NCBI GenBank assembly: GCA_964567745.1
Contig: CAZMNY010000004.1
Location: 186,001 to 250,000, forward strand
Direction: 5' to 3'
Source of the DNA: CAZMNY01 sp964567745
Lineage (GTDB): Bacteria > Planctomycetota > Planctomycetia > Pirellulales > Pirellulaceae
DNA length: 64,000 bases
Shown: positions 16,712 through 26,360 of the stretch, in pieces
How positions within the stretch are numbered: position 1 is the first letter of the stretch
Layout of the letters: every line of letters starts with the position of its first letter
Translations under genes and position numbers: made by a program
Notes under the pieces: generated by a model
What the model saw: the letters and a program-made list of their open reading frames with translations, nothing else
Databases searched by the model: none
Told to the model about the DNA's origin: nothing

Positions 16712-19700
16712 ATGCAGACATCTCGAAAAAGGAGACTCCCGTTGAGAGCGACCGCGCAAGTGCTCATGGTTTGCGTCGCCCTCGGGTGGGTATGTACCGC
16801 CCGAACGGCGCAAGGTGGGGTTGCAACTTCACCAGCGTTACAACTTGTTCACTCGGTGGTTGGCCAAACCGCTACGAACAATGACGCGGCGCGCCGCGAG
16901 TCTGAGCGCCTGCTCAACGAGGCTCGCCGCGCGATGGACGTTCGAAAGTTCGATGAAGCCGAGGGTTTCATTCAACAGGCCGAGCGTCTGAACTACAAGT
17001 ACGATCCAATCATGTCTCGATTCTCGTACACGCCCGGCAAGGCCCGCAACGAACTTCAAAAGCTCCGCGCCTCGGCGCCAGCTGGAACGGCGCAGGTGCC
17101 CGCCGCCAGGCTGGCCCGTTTTCCGTCTCTCGGCGCTGCCAAGGCTGGCGCGGCTAGCACTGGCGGAAACCAAGCTCTGCTGCTTCAAGCTCGGAACGCC
17201 CTCGCCAGTGGCGACGTCGCTTCCGCCGCGAAGCTCCTCGAGCAAGCTAAAGCCAACGGCGGAGCGTATGGTCCGATGGACGATTCGCCGGCCAAGGTGG
17301 AATACGTTCTGCAACAGCAGACGCGTATCGCAGGCGGCGCTGCCGCAGGCGTCACCGTTCGCCAATACGCCGACTACATGATGAGCCAGGCGGAAGGATT
17401 CTTGTTCCACAAGAATTTCGCGACTGCCGAAAAGCTCGCTTTGGAAGCGAAATCGGCCAAAGCCAAGTATCAGTTGACCGATCGCACGCCGGATCAGTTC
17501 CTGCAGCTACTCGCCACCGCCAAAAAGAACACGGTGCCGGCAGCAGCCGCACCGGCTCATCCCAGGAAGGCGGATGCCCTTCGCTTGCTCGCTCAGGCGC
17601 AGGTCGCCATTGATCGCCGAGATCTCGAATCTGCGGCGAAGTTCGCCGATCAAGCGTCTCGCTTGAAAGTGCCCGATAGCGCTTTCCAATCCAGCGAAAC
17701 GTTGCCTTGGGAAATGTCACTGCGAATCACCGGTCTGCGAAATCGCCAGACGTACGGCGTTCAGCAAGCGGGATACGATGTCAAACAAGCTGGCGGACCA
17801 ATGGCTCAACAGAGTCGATATCCAGTCTCGCCTGGCGTTTACAATCCGAAACAAGACGGCACGCGAGTCGCACCGGCTCAGGCTGTCGGACCGACTCCGG
17901 CCGCTCCGTTGAATACGGCGGTCTCACCCGGCGTTGGCTTGTACAAGCAAGGCATCGACGCCTTGATGAAACAGGATCGTGTAACGGCTTTGAAGCACTT
18001 CTCCGAAGCCTGGCGCTTCGAAGCGGAACTGGATGCCGGCACTCGAGCCGCGGTCAAGCAAAAACTGGCGCTGCTTAACGCCGGCGGCCCACAAACGGGC
18101 GAGCCTGGTTCGCTGGAAGAGGTCGTCTCTCAGTCGCAGTTGCTTCGACAAGTTCTCAGCCGTGAGATCACGTCGGAGCTGACGTTGGCCGAACGAAGTC
18201 TTTCCAACGATCCGTTGGGTTCGCTTAACAAGCTGCAGAAACTTCGCGGTCGAGTCAGTGACGCCGAACTCGATTCGGCAACCAAGAAGCACTTGCTGAC
18301 CACCTTGGATCAAGGTATCAGCCGAACTCAAGTCTACATCGATCAGAATCGCGGGACGATTGATCTGCAACAGCGAAACGAAAATGTCCGCGCCGACATC
18401 GCTCGGGAACGACAACTCACTTCGCAGATGCACGACCAAATCGCCGAATTGGTCGAACAGTTCAACACCTACATCAATGAGCGACGCTATCACGAAGCGG
18501 AGTTGATTGCGAAGCAGGTGCGAGAGCTGGACGACCAAACGCCGATCGCCCAAACCTTGATCTGGAAGAGCCGCTTCATCAAGCGGATCATGGAGCAAGA
18601 GGCGATCAACGCGAAGAAAGAAGAAGGCTTTTACAGCGCGATTGAATCGGTAATCGAAGCCGGCACGCCAATCGACGATCGGGAGCCGTTCCAATTCGGC
18701 GATCCGCTCGCTTGGGGCGACCTGACGAAAGACCGCAAGCGGCTCATGGAGGCGCAGCGACGCCGACTGTTGCCGCAAGAGGTTGACATCCAACGCGCTT
18801 TGTCGCGTGAGGTGGATGTGCGATTCTCCGATACGCCTTTGGCCGAAGCCGTACAGATGCTCGCCGACTTGGCTGGCGTCAACGTTCACTTGGACCAAAA
18901 CGGTCTCGCTGCCGAAGCCATCACTTCGGACACGCCGATTAACATCAGCTTGTCCAAGCCGGTATCGCTGCGAAGCGCACTTAACTTGATTCTCGAACCG
19001 CTTCGACTGAGCTACGTCATCGACAACGAAGTGTTGTTGATCACTAGTGAAACGGCTCGCGAGAGCAAAGTCTACGCGGAAGTTTACAATGTCGCCGACT
19101 TGGTGATTCCGATCCCCAACTTCATTCCTGGATACAACGTCGGCTTGCCGGCCGCGATTCGGGAAGCTCATCACGCGATGGGTTACGGCGGCATGATGGG
19201 CGGTAGCGGCTCGGTTCCGCTGACGCTTTCCGCCAACGAAGGCTCGATGAACAACGCTTCCGCTCTGGCTCAGATGAGTACAAGCGGGATGCTGAATTCT
19301 TCGCGACCATCCCAGCCCGCCGGTTACGGCCCGGGCGGTATGGGTGGAGCCGCTATGGCGGACTTCGACACGCTTATCGAGTTGATCACGACAACGATTG
19401 AACCTCAATCGTGGGATGACGTCGGCGGCCCTGGCGCCATCGAATCGTTCCCGACGAACTTGAGTTTGGTTGTCAGTCAAACGCAAGAGGTTCATGAGAA
19501 GATCGCGGATTTGCTCGACCAATTGCGACGTTTGCAAGACTTGCAGATTTCGATCGAAGTCCGATTCATCCGATTGGGTGACGACTTCTTCGAGCGAATT
19601 GGCATCGATTTCGACTTCGACATCGATGACAACACCAACCTCACTCCGCGAAATCCGCAGCTTCCCGATGATCGAGGGCCGAGCCTGAGCTTTGGTCTGG

Positions 19701-20509
19701 ATCGTTTCGGGGCGCCGACAGCTGACTTGGACTTGAAGTTTACTCAAGACTCGTTCAGCACCACGGTGCCGCAGTTCGGAAACTTTGACGCCAACACCGC
19801 CGCTAACTTTGGCTTTGCCATCCTCAGCGACATCGAGGTGTTCTTCCTGCTGCAAGCCGCACAAGGCAACACGCGTTCCAACGTGTTGCAGGCACCGAAA
19901 GTCACGCTGTTCAATGGCCAATCGGCCACGGTTAGCGACCTGACGCAGCGTCCGTTTGTGACGAGTATCATTCCGGTGGTTGGCGATTTCGCCGCAGCCC
20001 ACCAACCTGTGGTCGTCGTGTTGAATGAAGGAACGACGTTGAACGTTCAAGCCGTGGTCTCCAACGATCGCCGCTTCGTCCGTCTGACTCTGGTTCCGTT
20101 CTTCAGCCAAATCGGCGACGTTGACACCTTTACGTTCAACGGCACGTCCACGTCCGACAACGGTTCGGTCGTGGACGACGCCGATGGTAACCCGACGGAT
20201 ACCAGGGACAACACGGTGACAACGACGACCGGTACGACGGTTCAGTTGCCTGAATTCTCGTTCACCACGGTTTCGACCACAGTGAGCGTGCCCGATGGCG
20301 GTACTGTGCTGCTCGGCGGCATCAAGCGATTGCAAGAAGGCCGTAGCGAACGCGGCGTTCCAATGCTCAATAAACTGCCGTACATCAGTCGATTGTTCAA
20401 GAACGTCGGTATCGGACGTGAAGCTCAAACGCTGATGTTGATGGTCACTCCACGGATCATCATCCAGGAAGAGGAAGAAGCCAAACTGGGCATCGACCTC
20501 GGTGAATAG
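16712..20509 (+). CDS. Secretin (type II/III secretion, GspD-like) with Ala-rich repeats
   Basis: 1265 residues from the ATG that begins a signal peptide (MQTSRKRRLPLRATAQVL). Residues ~45-480 are Ala-rich with helical repeats of about 90 residues (ARRAMDVRKFDEAEGFIQQA, LEQAKANGG, LLAQAQVAIDRRDLESAA). An STN-like domain follows near 700-780 (DVRFSDTPLAEAVQMLADLA), then the secretin core. It ends with the conserved VPDGGTVLLGGIKRLQEG and MLNKLPYISRLFKNVG. Secretins form outer-membrane export channels. The long repeat N-terminus is typical of planctomycetes. An open frame reaches 16679 but lacks signal features. A terminator follows at 20544. Confidence 0.92.
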   Translation: MQTSRKRRLPLRATAQVLMVCVALGWVCTARTAQGGVATSPALQLVHSVVGQTATNNDAARRESERLLNEARRAMDVRKFDEAEGFIQQAERLNYKYDPIMSRFSYTPGKARNELQKLRASAPAGTAQVPAARLARFPSLGAAKAGAASTGGNQALLLQARNALASGDVASAAKLLEQAKANGGAYGPMDDSPAKVEYVLQQQTRIAGGAAAGVTVRQYADYMMSQAEGFLFHKNFATAEKLALEAKSAKAKYQLTDRTPDQFLQLLATAKKNTVPAAAAPAHPRKADALRLLAQAQVAIDRRDLESAAKFADQASRLKVPDSAFQSSETLPWEMSLRITGLRNRQTYGVQQAGYDVKQAGGPMAQQSRYPVSPGVYNPKQDGTRVAPAQAVGPTPAAPLNTAVSPGVGLYKQGIDALMKQDRVTALKHFSEAWRFEAELDAGTRAAVKQKLALLNAGGPQTGEPGSLEEVVSQSQLLRQVLSREITSELTLAERSLSNDPLGSLNKLQKLRGRVSDAELDSATKKHLLTTLDQGISRTQVYIDQNRGTIDLQQRNENVRADIARERQLTSQMHDQIAELVEQFNTYINERRYHEAELIAKQVRELDDQTPIAQTLIWKSRFIKRIMEQEAINAKKEEGFYSAIESVIEAGTPIDDREPFQFGDPLAWGDLTKDRKRLMEAQRRRLLPQEVDIQRALSREVDVRFSDTPLAEAVQMLADLAGVNVHLDQNGLAAEAITSDTPINISLSKPVSLRSALNLILEPLRLSYVIDNEVLLITSETARESKVYAEVYNVADLVIPIPNFIPGYNVGLPAAIREAHHAMGYGGMMGGSGSVPLTLSANEGSMNNASALAQMSTSGMLNSSRPSQPAGYGPGGMGGAAMADFDTLIELITTTIEPQSWDDVGGPGAIESFPTNLSLVVSQTQEVHEKIADLLDQLRRLQDLQISIEVRFIRLGDDFFERIGIDFDFDIDDNTNLTPRNPQLPDDRGPSLSFGLDRFGAPTADLDLKFTQDSFSTTVPQFGNFDANTAANFGFAILSDIEVFFLLQAAQGNTRSNVLQAPKVTLFNGQSATVSDLTQRPFVTSIIPVVGDFAAAHQPVVVVLNEGTTLNVQAVVSNDRRFVRLTLVPFFSQIGDVDTFTFNGTSTSDNGSVVDDADGNPTDTRDNTVTTTTGTTVQLPEFSFTTVSTTVSVPDGGTVLLGGIKRLQEGRSERGVPMLNKLPYISRLFKNVGIGREAQTLMLMVTPRIIIQEEEEAKLGIDLGE

Positions 20510-20543
20510 CATGTAACGCAAATTGTTACATCTGAAAAATTCA

Positions 20544-20576
20544 GACCGCTGCGATGCAAATCGCAGCGGTCTTTTG
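20544..20576 (+). terminator. Rho-independent terminator of the secretin gene
   Basis: A 12-bp perfect stem (20544-20555 with 20560-20571), a GCAA (GNRA-type) tetraloop and a T-rich tail, 35 bases after the secretin stop. Confidence 0.92.
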
Positions 20577-20712
20577 TTTCTTGATCCTCGCGTGACGCCC
20601 CAACGCAGCGGCTGGTGTGAAACCTGAGAAGGCTAGGGAGCGACAGTTAATTTTTGACGGGATCGACATGATCTACAAGATGGACGAAAGCAGCGAGTTG
20701 GCGTCGTTCCTT

Positions 20713-20739
20713 ATCCTGTTCATCCTGTAGATCCTGTTC
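20713..20739. repeat. Three 9-bp tandem units ATCCTGTNN
   Basis: ATCCTGTTC, ATCCTGTAG and ATCCTGTTC follow without gaps. The repeat overlaps the 3' end of the DUF423 gene on the minus strand and supplies its last codons and stop. Similar TCCTGT-type arrays occur in many unrelated bacterial genomes. Confidence 0.75.
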
Positions 20740-21148
20740 TCTCCATGTGAGCAACAGCCAGGACAGACGCGACCGCCAACGCGGTCCAGCCAGAAATGAG
20801 CGAGAGGCCGCCCAAGGGCACAATGGCCCAATGAGTCGCTTCGCCGCGAAATACGATTTCGTAGAGCCCGCCCGAGAAACAGCAGACGCCAAGCATCATC
20901 AGCAACTGGGGTGCCAGGATCTTTCGTCTGCTGGCAACGGACAACACGCCCGTGGCGAAAATGGCCAGCGCATGAGCCAATTGATATCGAACGGCGGTCC
21001 CGCAATTCTCGATTCGCTTAGCGGCTTCTACTTGCTCGACGCCAAGTCCTTCGAGCATATTGTCGAGCCCGTGTGCTTGGAATGCTCCCATGGCGACCGC
21101 CGAGCCGCCGAGAATGCACGCCGCAACCAATACCCATCGATTCCACAT
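20720..21148 (-). CDS. DUF423 (YgdD-like) membrane protein
   Basis: 142 residues with four transmembrane helices and the DUF423 signatures GGSAVAMGAFQAHGLD near the N-terminus and AVRYQLAHALAIFATGVL in the middle. The start was placed at the ATG of MWNRWVLVAACILGG; the frame is open 46 codons further but that part is not membrane-like. The last residues, MERTGSTG, are encoded by a 9-bp tandem repeat, so the natural C-terminus may have been replaced. Function unknown; it is a small inner-membrane protein. Confidence 0.88.
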   Translation of the reverse strand: MWNRWVLVAACILGGSAVAMGAFQAHGLDNMLEGLGVEQVEAAKRIENCGTAVRYQLAHALAIFATGVLSVASRRKILAPQLLMMLGVCCFSGGLYEIVFRGEATHWAIVPLGGLSLISGWTALAVASVLAVAHMERTGSTG

Positions 21149-21285
21149 GCCACACAGCCTTGCAACAGATAAAAGGGCAACAGCAGAGGAGATCCTCCCA
21201 TTGTTTTGGCAAGCTGCGGGGATAGCGTCAAGGGACTCGAATGACTTCGCCACAGGCAAGCCAGTGACACGACGAACAAAATTCA

Positions 21286-22104
21286 CTAATCGTGTTCTTC
21301 AATAAACTCCCTCGCTCGCTCGATCACTTCTTTGTTTATTCCCATGTGGCCCATGCTCGGATAACGGTGGAACTTGTGGGGCGCTCCTGCCTTTTTCAAT
21401 GCTTCGACCATCAAGAGCGCATTGTCGATCGGCACGGAACGATCATTGTCCGAATGCAGAATCAGCAGCGGCGCCATCTCTTTTTTTACGTGGTTCACTG
21501 GCGAGGCCAACTTGCGGGCTGCTTTCGGATCACCGCTCTTCGGCGTCCAGATGTTGCCCCAACTGAGCGTCGTCAGCTCGTAGTTGGCGGCAACGCTAAT
21601 CACCGCTCGGAAATCGTTGCTCGCATCTTCCCAGCCGCCGGTCCTCTTGAATGGTCCATCTCCGAGCGTCGCGGCCAACGACACCATATGCCCTCCGGCT
21701 GATTGGCCGATCAAGTAAATTCGTTTCGGATCGATGTTGTGCTGCTTCGCATGAGCGTGAACGTAGCGGATGGCGCATTGCATGTCTTGATAACAGGCAG
21801 GGGCGGGCGAGCATCCGACCAATCGATAGTCGATCGACATCGCGAAGAAACCGAACTCAGCCCATTGCTTGACGACGATCGTCGAGCCATCCTTCTTGTG
21901 CCCGCCCCGCCAACGGCCGCCATGCACTGAAATGATAGCGGGCAGCGGCTTGTCGCTTTCTGGGTAGGCGACATCAGCCACCAATGCTGCCCCATGAACT
22001 CGGCCGTAGACGAGGTCTTCGTGTACCGTGATCTCCGCGTGTGCGGCGGCGGTGCAGCAGGCAACGATCGTGGCTGCCGTTGCGATTTTCGTAAGATAAT
22101 CCAT
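21286..22104 (-). CDS. Secreted alpha/beta-hydrolase (carboxylesterase-like)
   Basis: 272 residues with a signal peptide (ATAATIVACCTAAAHA, cut about residue 23). The fold shows the oxyanion HGGRWRGG (about 60), the nucleophile elbow GQSAGG (Ser about 135), the Asp in HSDNDRSVP (about 220) and the His in YPSMGHMG (about 252). This is the BD-FAE / esterase-lipase type common in planctomycete polysaccharide-degrading loci. It lies 56 bases downstream of the PVC heme protein and is probably in the same transcript. The likely substrate is an ester on a polysaccharide or small molecule; not determined. Confidence 0.88.
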   Translation of the reverse strand: MDYLTKIATAATIVACCTAAAHAEITVHEDLVYGRVHGAALVADVAYPESDKPLPAIISVHGGRWRGGHKKDGSTIVVKQWAEFGFFAMSIDYRLVGCSPAPACYQDMQCAIRYVHAHAKQHNIDPKRIYLIGQSAGGHMVSLAATLGDGPFKRTGGWEDASNDFRAVISVAANYELTTLSWGNIWTPKSGDPKAARKLASPVNHVKKEMAPLLILHSDNDRSVPIDNALLMVEALKKAGAPHKFHRYPSMGHMGINKEVIERAREFIEEHD

Positions 22105-22160
22105 GTCTGTATTTTCCTTTGTTGGTCATCTCTCAGTCGTCGGCCCTCGCAAAACCGAGG

Positions 22161-25100
22161 CTACTTGCTCGCCGCTTTCAGAGATTCGAGAAACGACAGC
22201 AGATCGAGAAATTCTCGATCCGTCAGTTTCTTCTCGAGTCCCTCCGGCATCGTACTCGTACTCTGAACATCGATTTCATCGATCTCAGCGCGCGACATTG
22301 TGTGCAGCTTGCCTTGGTTGTCTCCCAACACGATTTCGTTGGTTGTTCCTGAGACCAATATGCCGGTCAGCACTCGCCCATCATTCAGTGCAACGGCCAC
22401 GGAAGCGTAGCTCGGCGCGATCGTGCGGCTCGGTTCAAGCACCGACTCAATCAAGTGGATACGCGAAAATCGCCTGCCGATCCCCGCGAGGTCGGGCCCA
22501 ATCTTGCCGCCCTTTTCGCCAATTCGGTGGCATTGTAGGCACGTCGACTTCTGTTTGTCTTCGAACACATCTCGCCCGCGTTCCGGATTGCCGCGGCTTC
22601 GCAAAGCAAGTGCGATTAACCGTTCATGCTCCACCTTGCTGCTTCGCCGACGGAAGCGAAGTTGAAACTGAGGCGCCTTGTTGCGTGTTTCGATCTTCAC
22701 GACGATGCCGTTCCTTCCCGCTTTGAGCTTGGCTGGGAACCGGTCTGAGTCGGGCAGAAACTTGCCCGGCGACGTGCGCCGGTGAACGCGTGCTCCGTTG
22801 ATCCAAATGCTCATCGCACCCGTCGCCGAGGCCAAGACCTCGATGTTCGTTTCGGCCTCAACCGAAACACGCGTCGTTCCCACGAACACCGAGTCGTTCC
22901 CTGCGGGGTTGCTCAGCTGAACAGCAGCATTTGGCCCTTTCGCAAAGCGAACGGTTCGCTTGATTTCATTTTGAATCAGGTCGACCGTCGCGTCGTCGGG
23001 CAGCGGCCAGTTCATCACCCAGAGCAACGCCTGGCCGCTTCGGCCTTGAACTCTGGCAACGGCGTCCTGCTCGTTAAGATTAGGACTGTTGGACAGCTTG
23101 AAAAGTGCGCCGACCACTCGAACTTGGTAATCGATTGACGGATTCGTCGCCGCCGACTTCACGATCGGCTCGACCGCTGTCGACTCGCCATATGCTTGCA
23201 AGTAGTCCACCGCCGCCGTCTGTGTTTCGCGATGCTTCAAGGCCAACATTGCTTCTGCAGCGGCTTGATCACTCTTGAGCTGCAGCAGTGAGGTGAGACT
23301 CGCACGAATCAGCGCTTTGTCCTCACTTCGCGCCAAGTCGATCAACTTATCAGCGGTTTCGACGGCACCGAGCAAGCCGGCTGCTTCTGCCGCAGCTCGT
23401 TGAACAACAACGCTCTTATCGTCAAGCAGCATGGAAACGTGCCGCCGCGCTTCGCGGGTCTTGCGCATCGCAAGCGATTGGATGGCAGCCGCGCGGACTC
23501 CGTCGTGCGACGAGTCAATCTTTGACAGGAGCATCGCCGTTGCATCAATCCTCGCCCGCGAACCGAATGCTGTAAGCATGGCTGCGAACACCGATCCGTC
23601 TTCCAGTTGCGCGGCGAGTTCGAGCAATGAGTCCTCATCCGCCGCAGGCAATCCGTTCAGTAATGCTGACAACGCGCTGAGCCGATTGGCATTGGGCAGC
23701 GAACGCCGCGCGACGGCTTGCCGATAGATCGACCGTGTCGCCGTCTTGTCCGCTTGTGATAAGGCTTTCAAGATCGAGCGTGCTCGGTCTTCAACAGTTT
23801 CCTCACTCAACCAATCCGCGAGCCGGCCCAGTTCTGGCGAAACACTTTCACGAAGCATTCGTTGCAAAGCCATCGCCCGAACGTTGTGGTCTTCGTCCGC
23901 GAGTGTCCGGTTGAGCGCCGCGATGATCTCCTGCGTTTTACTCCAATCGACGGAGGCGGCCGGCCGCGGGTCCGGGCGGAAGCCCCAGTACTCCCACGGC
24001 TTTTCCTGACGCACAATTCTCGAAATCGCGTCCGCGTATTCCCCTCGATGAACCGCGTCGCCGGATTTCGCTATCCGCTCAATCAGCTGCTTCGCGACGT
24101 ACTCGACTCGTTGTTCGGCGATCGCTTGCAGAGCCAGCTTTCGCAGCTGGGGCGATTCGTCCAACAATCGAAGCACTCCAGGCCAGTTTCGAGCTTCTCG
24201 GAGCGCTTGTTGCGTGGCGTGCTCGAGAGCGGGATCGGATTCTCGAAAGCATTGCACGATAAAAGAGGGCGTTTGCTTTGCATGCAGCCGCCGCAAGACG
24301 ACGAGGATTTCGAGCGTAATGCGCGGGTCGGCCTGCTCGGCCAGCCTCACAAGTCGCTCTGCAACTCGGCTGTCGCCTCGCCCGCCTTCGATCTTGTTGT
24401 GAACGAGCACCGGATCAGTCAGGTCGCCGATCGCTCGAATCGCTTGTGCGCGAACCGTCGCGTTTCGGTCAGACTCGGCGAAGGTGAACAGTTCATCGAG
24501 CGAAGTGTCGCTGCCCGACAAGGCGATAATCCAGATCGCGTGGAGTCGTCCATAGCGATTCAACTCGTCCGACTTCAACGCGGAGTTTACCGCACGAACT
24601 CCCTCCACACCGCGCCGCTGAATTTCAAGTTGCGCCGCGACTCGTTGGTGGTAGCTCGCCGATTGGATTTGCTTGAGCAAGCCAGGCATTGGCGAGCGTG
24701 ACATGTCGGCGTCGGAATCGAATCCATCGGACCCACGCTTTCCGTTCGCCGTGATGCGGTAGATGCGCCCGCGTCCGCGTTTGGGGCGTTGGCCATCGCA
24801 CCAATCAGATATGAGCAGCGAACCGTCGCGATCGATGACCAGGTCGGTGGGCTTGAAGCCATACGGATCGTTGTCGGCGCCGGCCGCGAAGTCGAGTTCT
24901 TGCATCGGTGCAAAACTGCTGTGCCTGCGAGTCTTCGGATACCTCACTACCGCTCGGCCCCATTCGCAAAAGAACAGGCTCTCGCGATATTCCTTTGGAA
25001 AAGCCGTTTCCAGATAGCTCGTTGCGCCCGCCGACGAGCCCCGCCCGAGGTCCGCCAACGGTCGCATCAGCTCTTCCGGCCGCTCGTAGTAATGGTAAGG

Positions 25101-25892
25101 GTAACCATGATCTGAGCCAAAGAAGCAGTGGCAGACTCGAATCATATAGTCGCCGCCGTCGTTCTCGTTGTCGCGCACAAAGACGTTCAGTTCCTCGTCC
25201 AGCGCGACGTCATAGATATTTCGCAAGCCAGTCGAGAAGACGTGGAGATCAGAACCATCGCGACGGCAGCGGAGGATTCCGCCTTGCTGAAACAACAAAC
25301 GATCGCCTTCCGGCCGCCGCACATCACACCCACGATCACCGAGCGCGAGATAGAGCCAGTCGTCATGGCCCGCAACGACTCCGTTTGCACAGTGCAACCG
25401 GTTTGAGTTCTCCTCCGGAGGCAAGCCAAGCCCCTTGATTAGATCGCGACGCGAGTCCGCGACGCCGTCACCATCGGTATCTCGCAGCGAAGTCAGCATC
25501 GGTGCGTGCATCACAAAGACGGCGTCGTCATAGTACGCGAGGCCTTGGATCGAGTTGAAACCGCCGGCGAAAACGGTCGACTTGTCCGCATATCCATCCC
25601 GGTCCGTGTCTTCGAGCAGACGCACTTCATCGCGTCGGACGATTTCAATTCCCAGTCCAGTGACGTAGTCGCAAGCCATGAACAACGTGCCGGTTCTCGG
25701 GCCGAGGGAGATCACCGAGGGATACTCAATCAGCGGATCGCATGCGAACAGCGTTGCCTGAAAGCCGTTTGGAATCGTCAGCGGCGGGAATCGTTTTTCG
25801 GTTTCTGGTCCGACGGGAATGTCATTGTCAGCGCGACTCACGGAAATCGACGAGATACAAAAAAGCATGACGAGAGTGATGCATGGTCGCAT
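22161..25892 (-). CDS. PVC-type heme-binding CxxCH giant protein
   Basis: 1243 residues. The start is the ATG preceded by GGGAG five bases upstream, which opens a signal peptide (MRPCITLVMLFCISSISVSR). An N-terminal beta-propeller like those of membrane-bound dehydrogenases follows (about 30-400, with FACDPLIEYPSVISLGPR and VLLISDWCDGQ-type blades). HEAT-like helical repeats span about 410-900. A region with LNDGR comes last, together with a c-type cytochrome core whose heme site is CLQCH near 1117-1121 (then GGKIGPDLAGIG). This arrangement is diagnostic of planctomycetes and Verrucomicrobia. It is a periplasmic or exported electron-transfer protein; the substrate of the propeller is unknown. 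Confidence 0.95.
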   Translation of the reverse strand: MRPCITLVMLFCISSISVSRADNDIPVGPETEKRFPPLTIPNGFQATLFACDPLIEYPSVISLGPRTGTLFMACDYVTGLGIEIVRRDEVRLLEDTDRDGYADKSTVFAGGFNSIQGLAYYDDAVFVMHAPMLTSLRDTDGDGVADSRRDLIKGLGLPPEENSNRLHCANGVVAGHDDWLYLALGDRGCDVRRPEGDRLLFQQGGILRCRRDGSDLHVFSTGLRNIYDVALDEELNVFVRDNENDGGDYMIRVCHCFFGSDHGYPYHYYERPEELMRPLADLGRGSSAGATSYLETAFPKEYRESLFFCEWGRAVVRYPKTRRHSSFAPMQELDFAAGADNDPYGFKPTDLVIDRDGSLLISDWCDGQRPKRGRGRIYRITANGKRGSDGFDSDADMSRSPMPGLLKQIQSASYHQRVAAQLEIQRRGVEGVRAVNSALKSDELNRYGRLHAIWIIALSGSDTSLDELFTFAESDRNATVRAQAIRAIGDLTDPVLVHNKIEGGRGDSRVAERLVRLAEQADPRITLEILVVLRRLHAKQTPSFIVQCFRESDPALEHATQQALREARNWPGVLRLLDESPQLRKLALQAIAEQRVEYVAKQLIERIAKSGDAVHRGEYADAISRIVRQEKPWEYWGFRPDPRPAASVDWSKTQEIIAALNRTLADEDHNVRAMALQRMLRESVSPELGRLADWLSEETVEDRARSILKALSQADKTATRSIYRQAVARRSLPNANRLSALSALLNGLPAADEDSLLELAAQLEDGSVFAAMLTAFGSRARIDATAMLLSKIDSSHDGVRAAAIQSLAMRKTREARRHVSMLLDDKSVVVQRAAAEAAGLLGAVETADKLIDLARSEDKALIRASLTSLLQLKSDQAAAEAMLALKHRETQTAAVDYLQAYGESTAVEPIVKSAATNPSIDYQVRVVGALFKLSNSPNLNEQDAVARVQGRSGQALLWVMNWPLPDDATVDLIQNEIKRTVRFAKGPNAAVQLSNPAGNDSVFVGTTRVSVEAETNIEVLASATGAMSIWINGARVHRRTSPGKFLPDSDRFPAKLKAGRNGIVVKIETRNKAPQFQLRFRRRSSKVEHERLIALALRSRGNPERGRDVFEDKQKSTCLQCHRIGEKGGKIGPDLAGIGRRFSRIHLIESVLEPSRTIAPSYASVAVALNDGRVLTGILVSGTTNEIVLGDNQGKLHTMSRAEIDEIDVQSTSTMPEGLEKKLTDREFLDLLSFLESLKAASK

Positions 25893-26360
25893 TGCTGTCT
25901 CCCGAATCATCGCGAAATGAAACTGGACGTTGGCGTCTATCGAGTTTCGGTAGGGAAAATGACGTCGCCTGGAACCCAACTAACTCCCACACAACGTAAG
26001 GATTCGTTCACGTATAAGCTACAAAATTCGGCGGCGGAACCTCTGTCGTTCCCGTCATTCCCGGTGCAACTGGCGTTTCGCCGATCGCAAGCGTGTCCCA
26101 GCTGACGGTGATGCGGTTTGAAAAACCGGTCTACAAACATATCTGCAGCTTCGCGGCGTTTGCGTGATGCTGCGCGAACCTATGACCGCGGATGAAGGTC
26201 GGTTTCTCGAGCATTCTCTTTAATTTTTCGGAATGGCCGAGACGGCTGCGGCCGCATAAGATGGTCCTGGCTGACGCGTCCGGCTAGAATTGAGCCGACG
26301 CAGTCTCTCCGTCGTGTTTTCAGATTCTCGTTTTCGCGCTGGTCCAAGCAGCGCTCATGA
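25893..26360. other. Divergent intergenic region
   Basis: 468 bases between the PVC heme gene (minus) and the nucleotidyltransferase-HD gene (plus). No RNA gene, repeat or convincing promoter pair was found. Confidence 0.4.

Noticed and set aside
17924..20521. 865-codon open frame on the minus strand across the secretin gene
   Set aside because: It lies antisense to a clear secretin; its composition is rich in Arg, Gln and His as expected from a complement of biased codons, and no domain pattern is seen.
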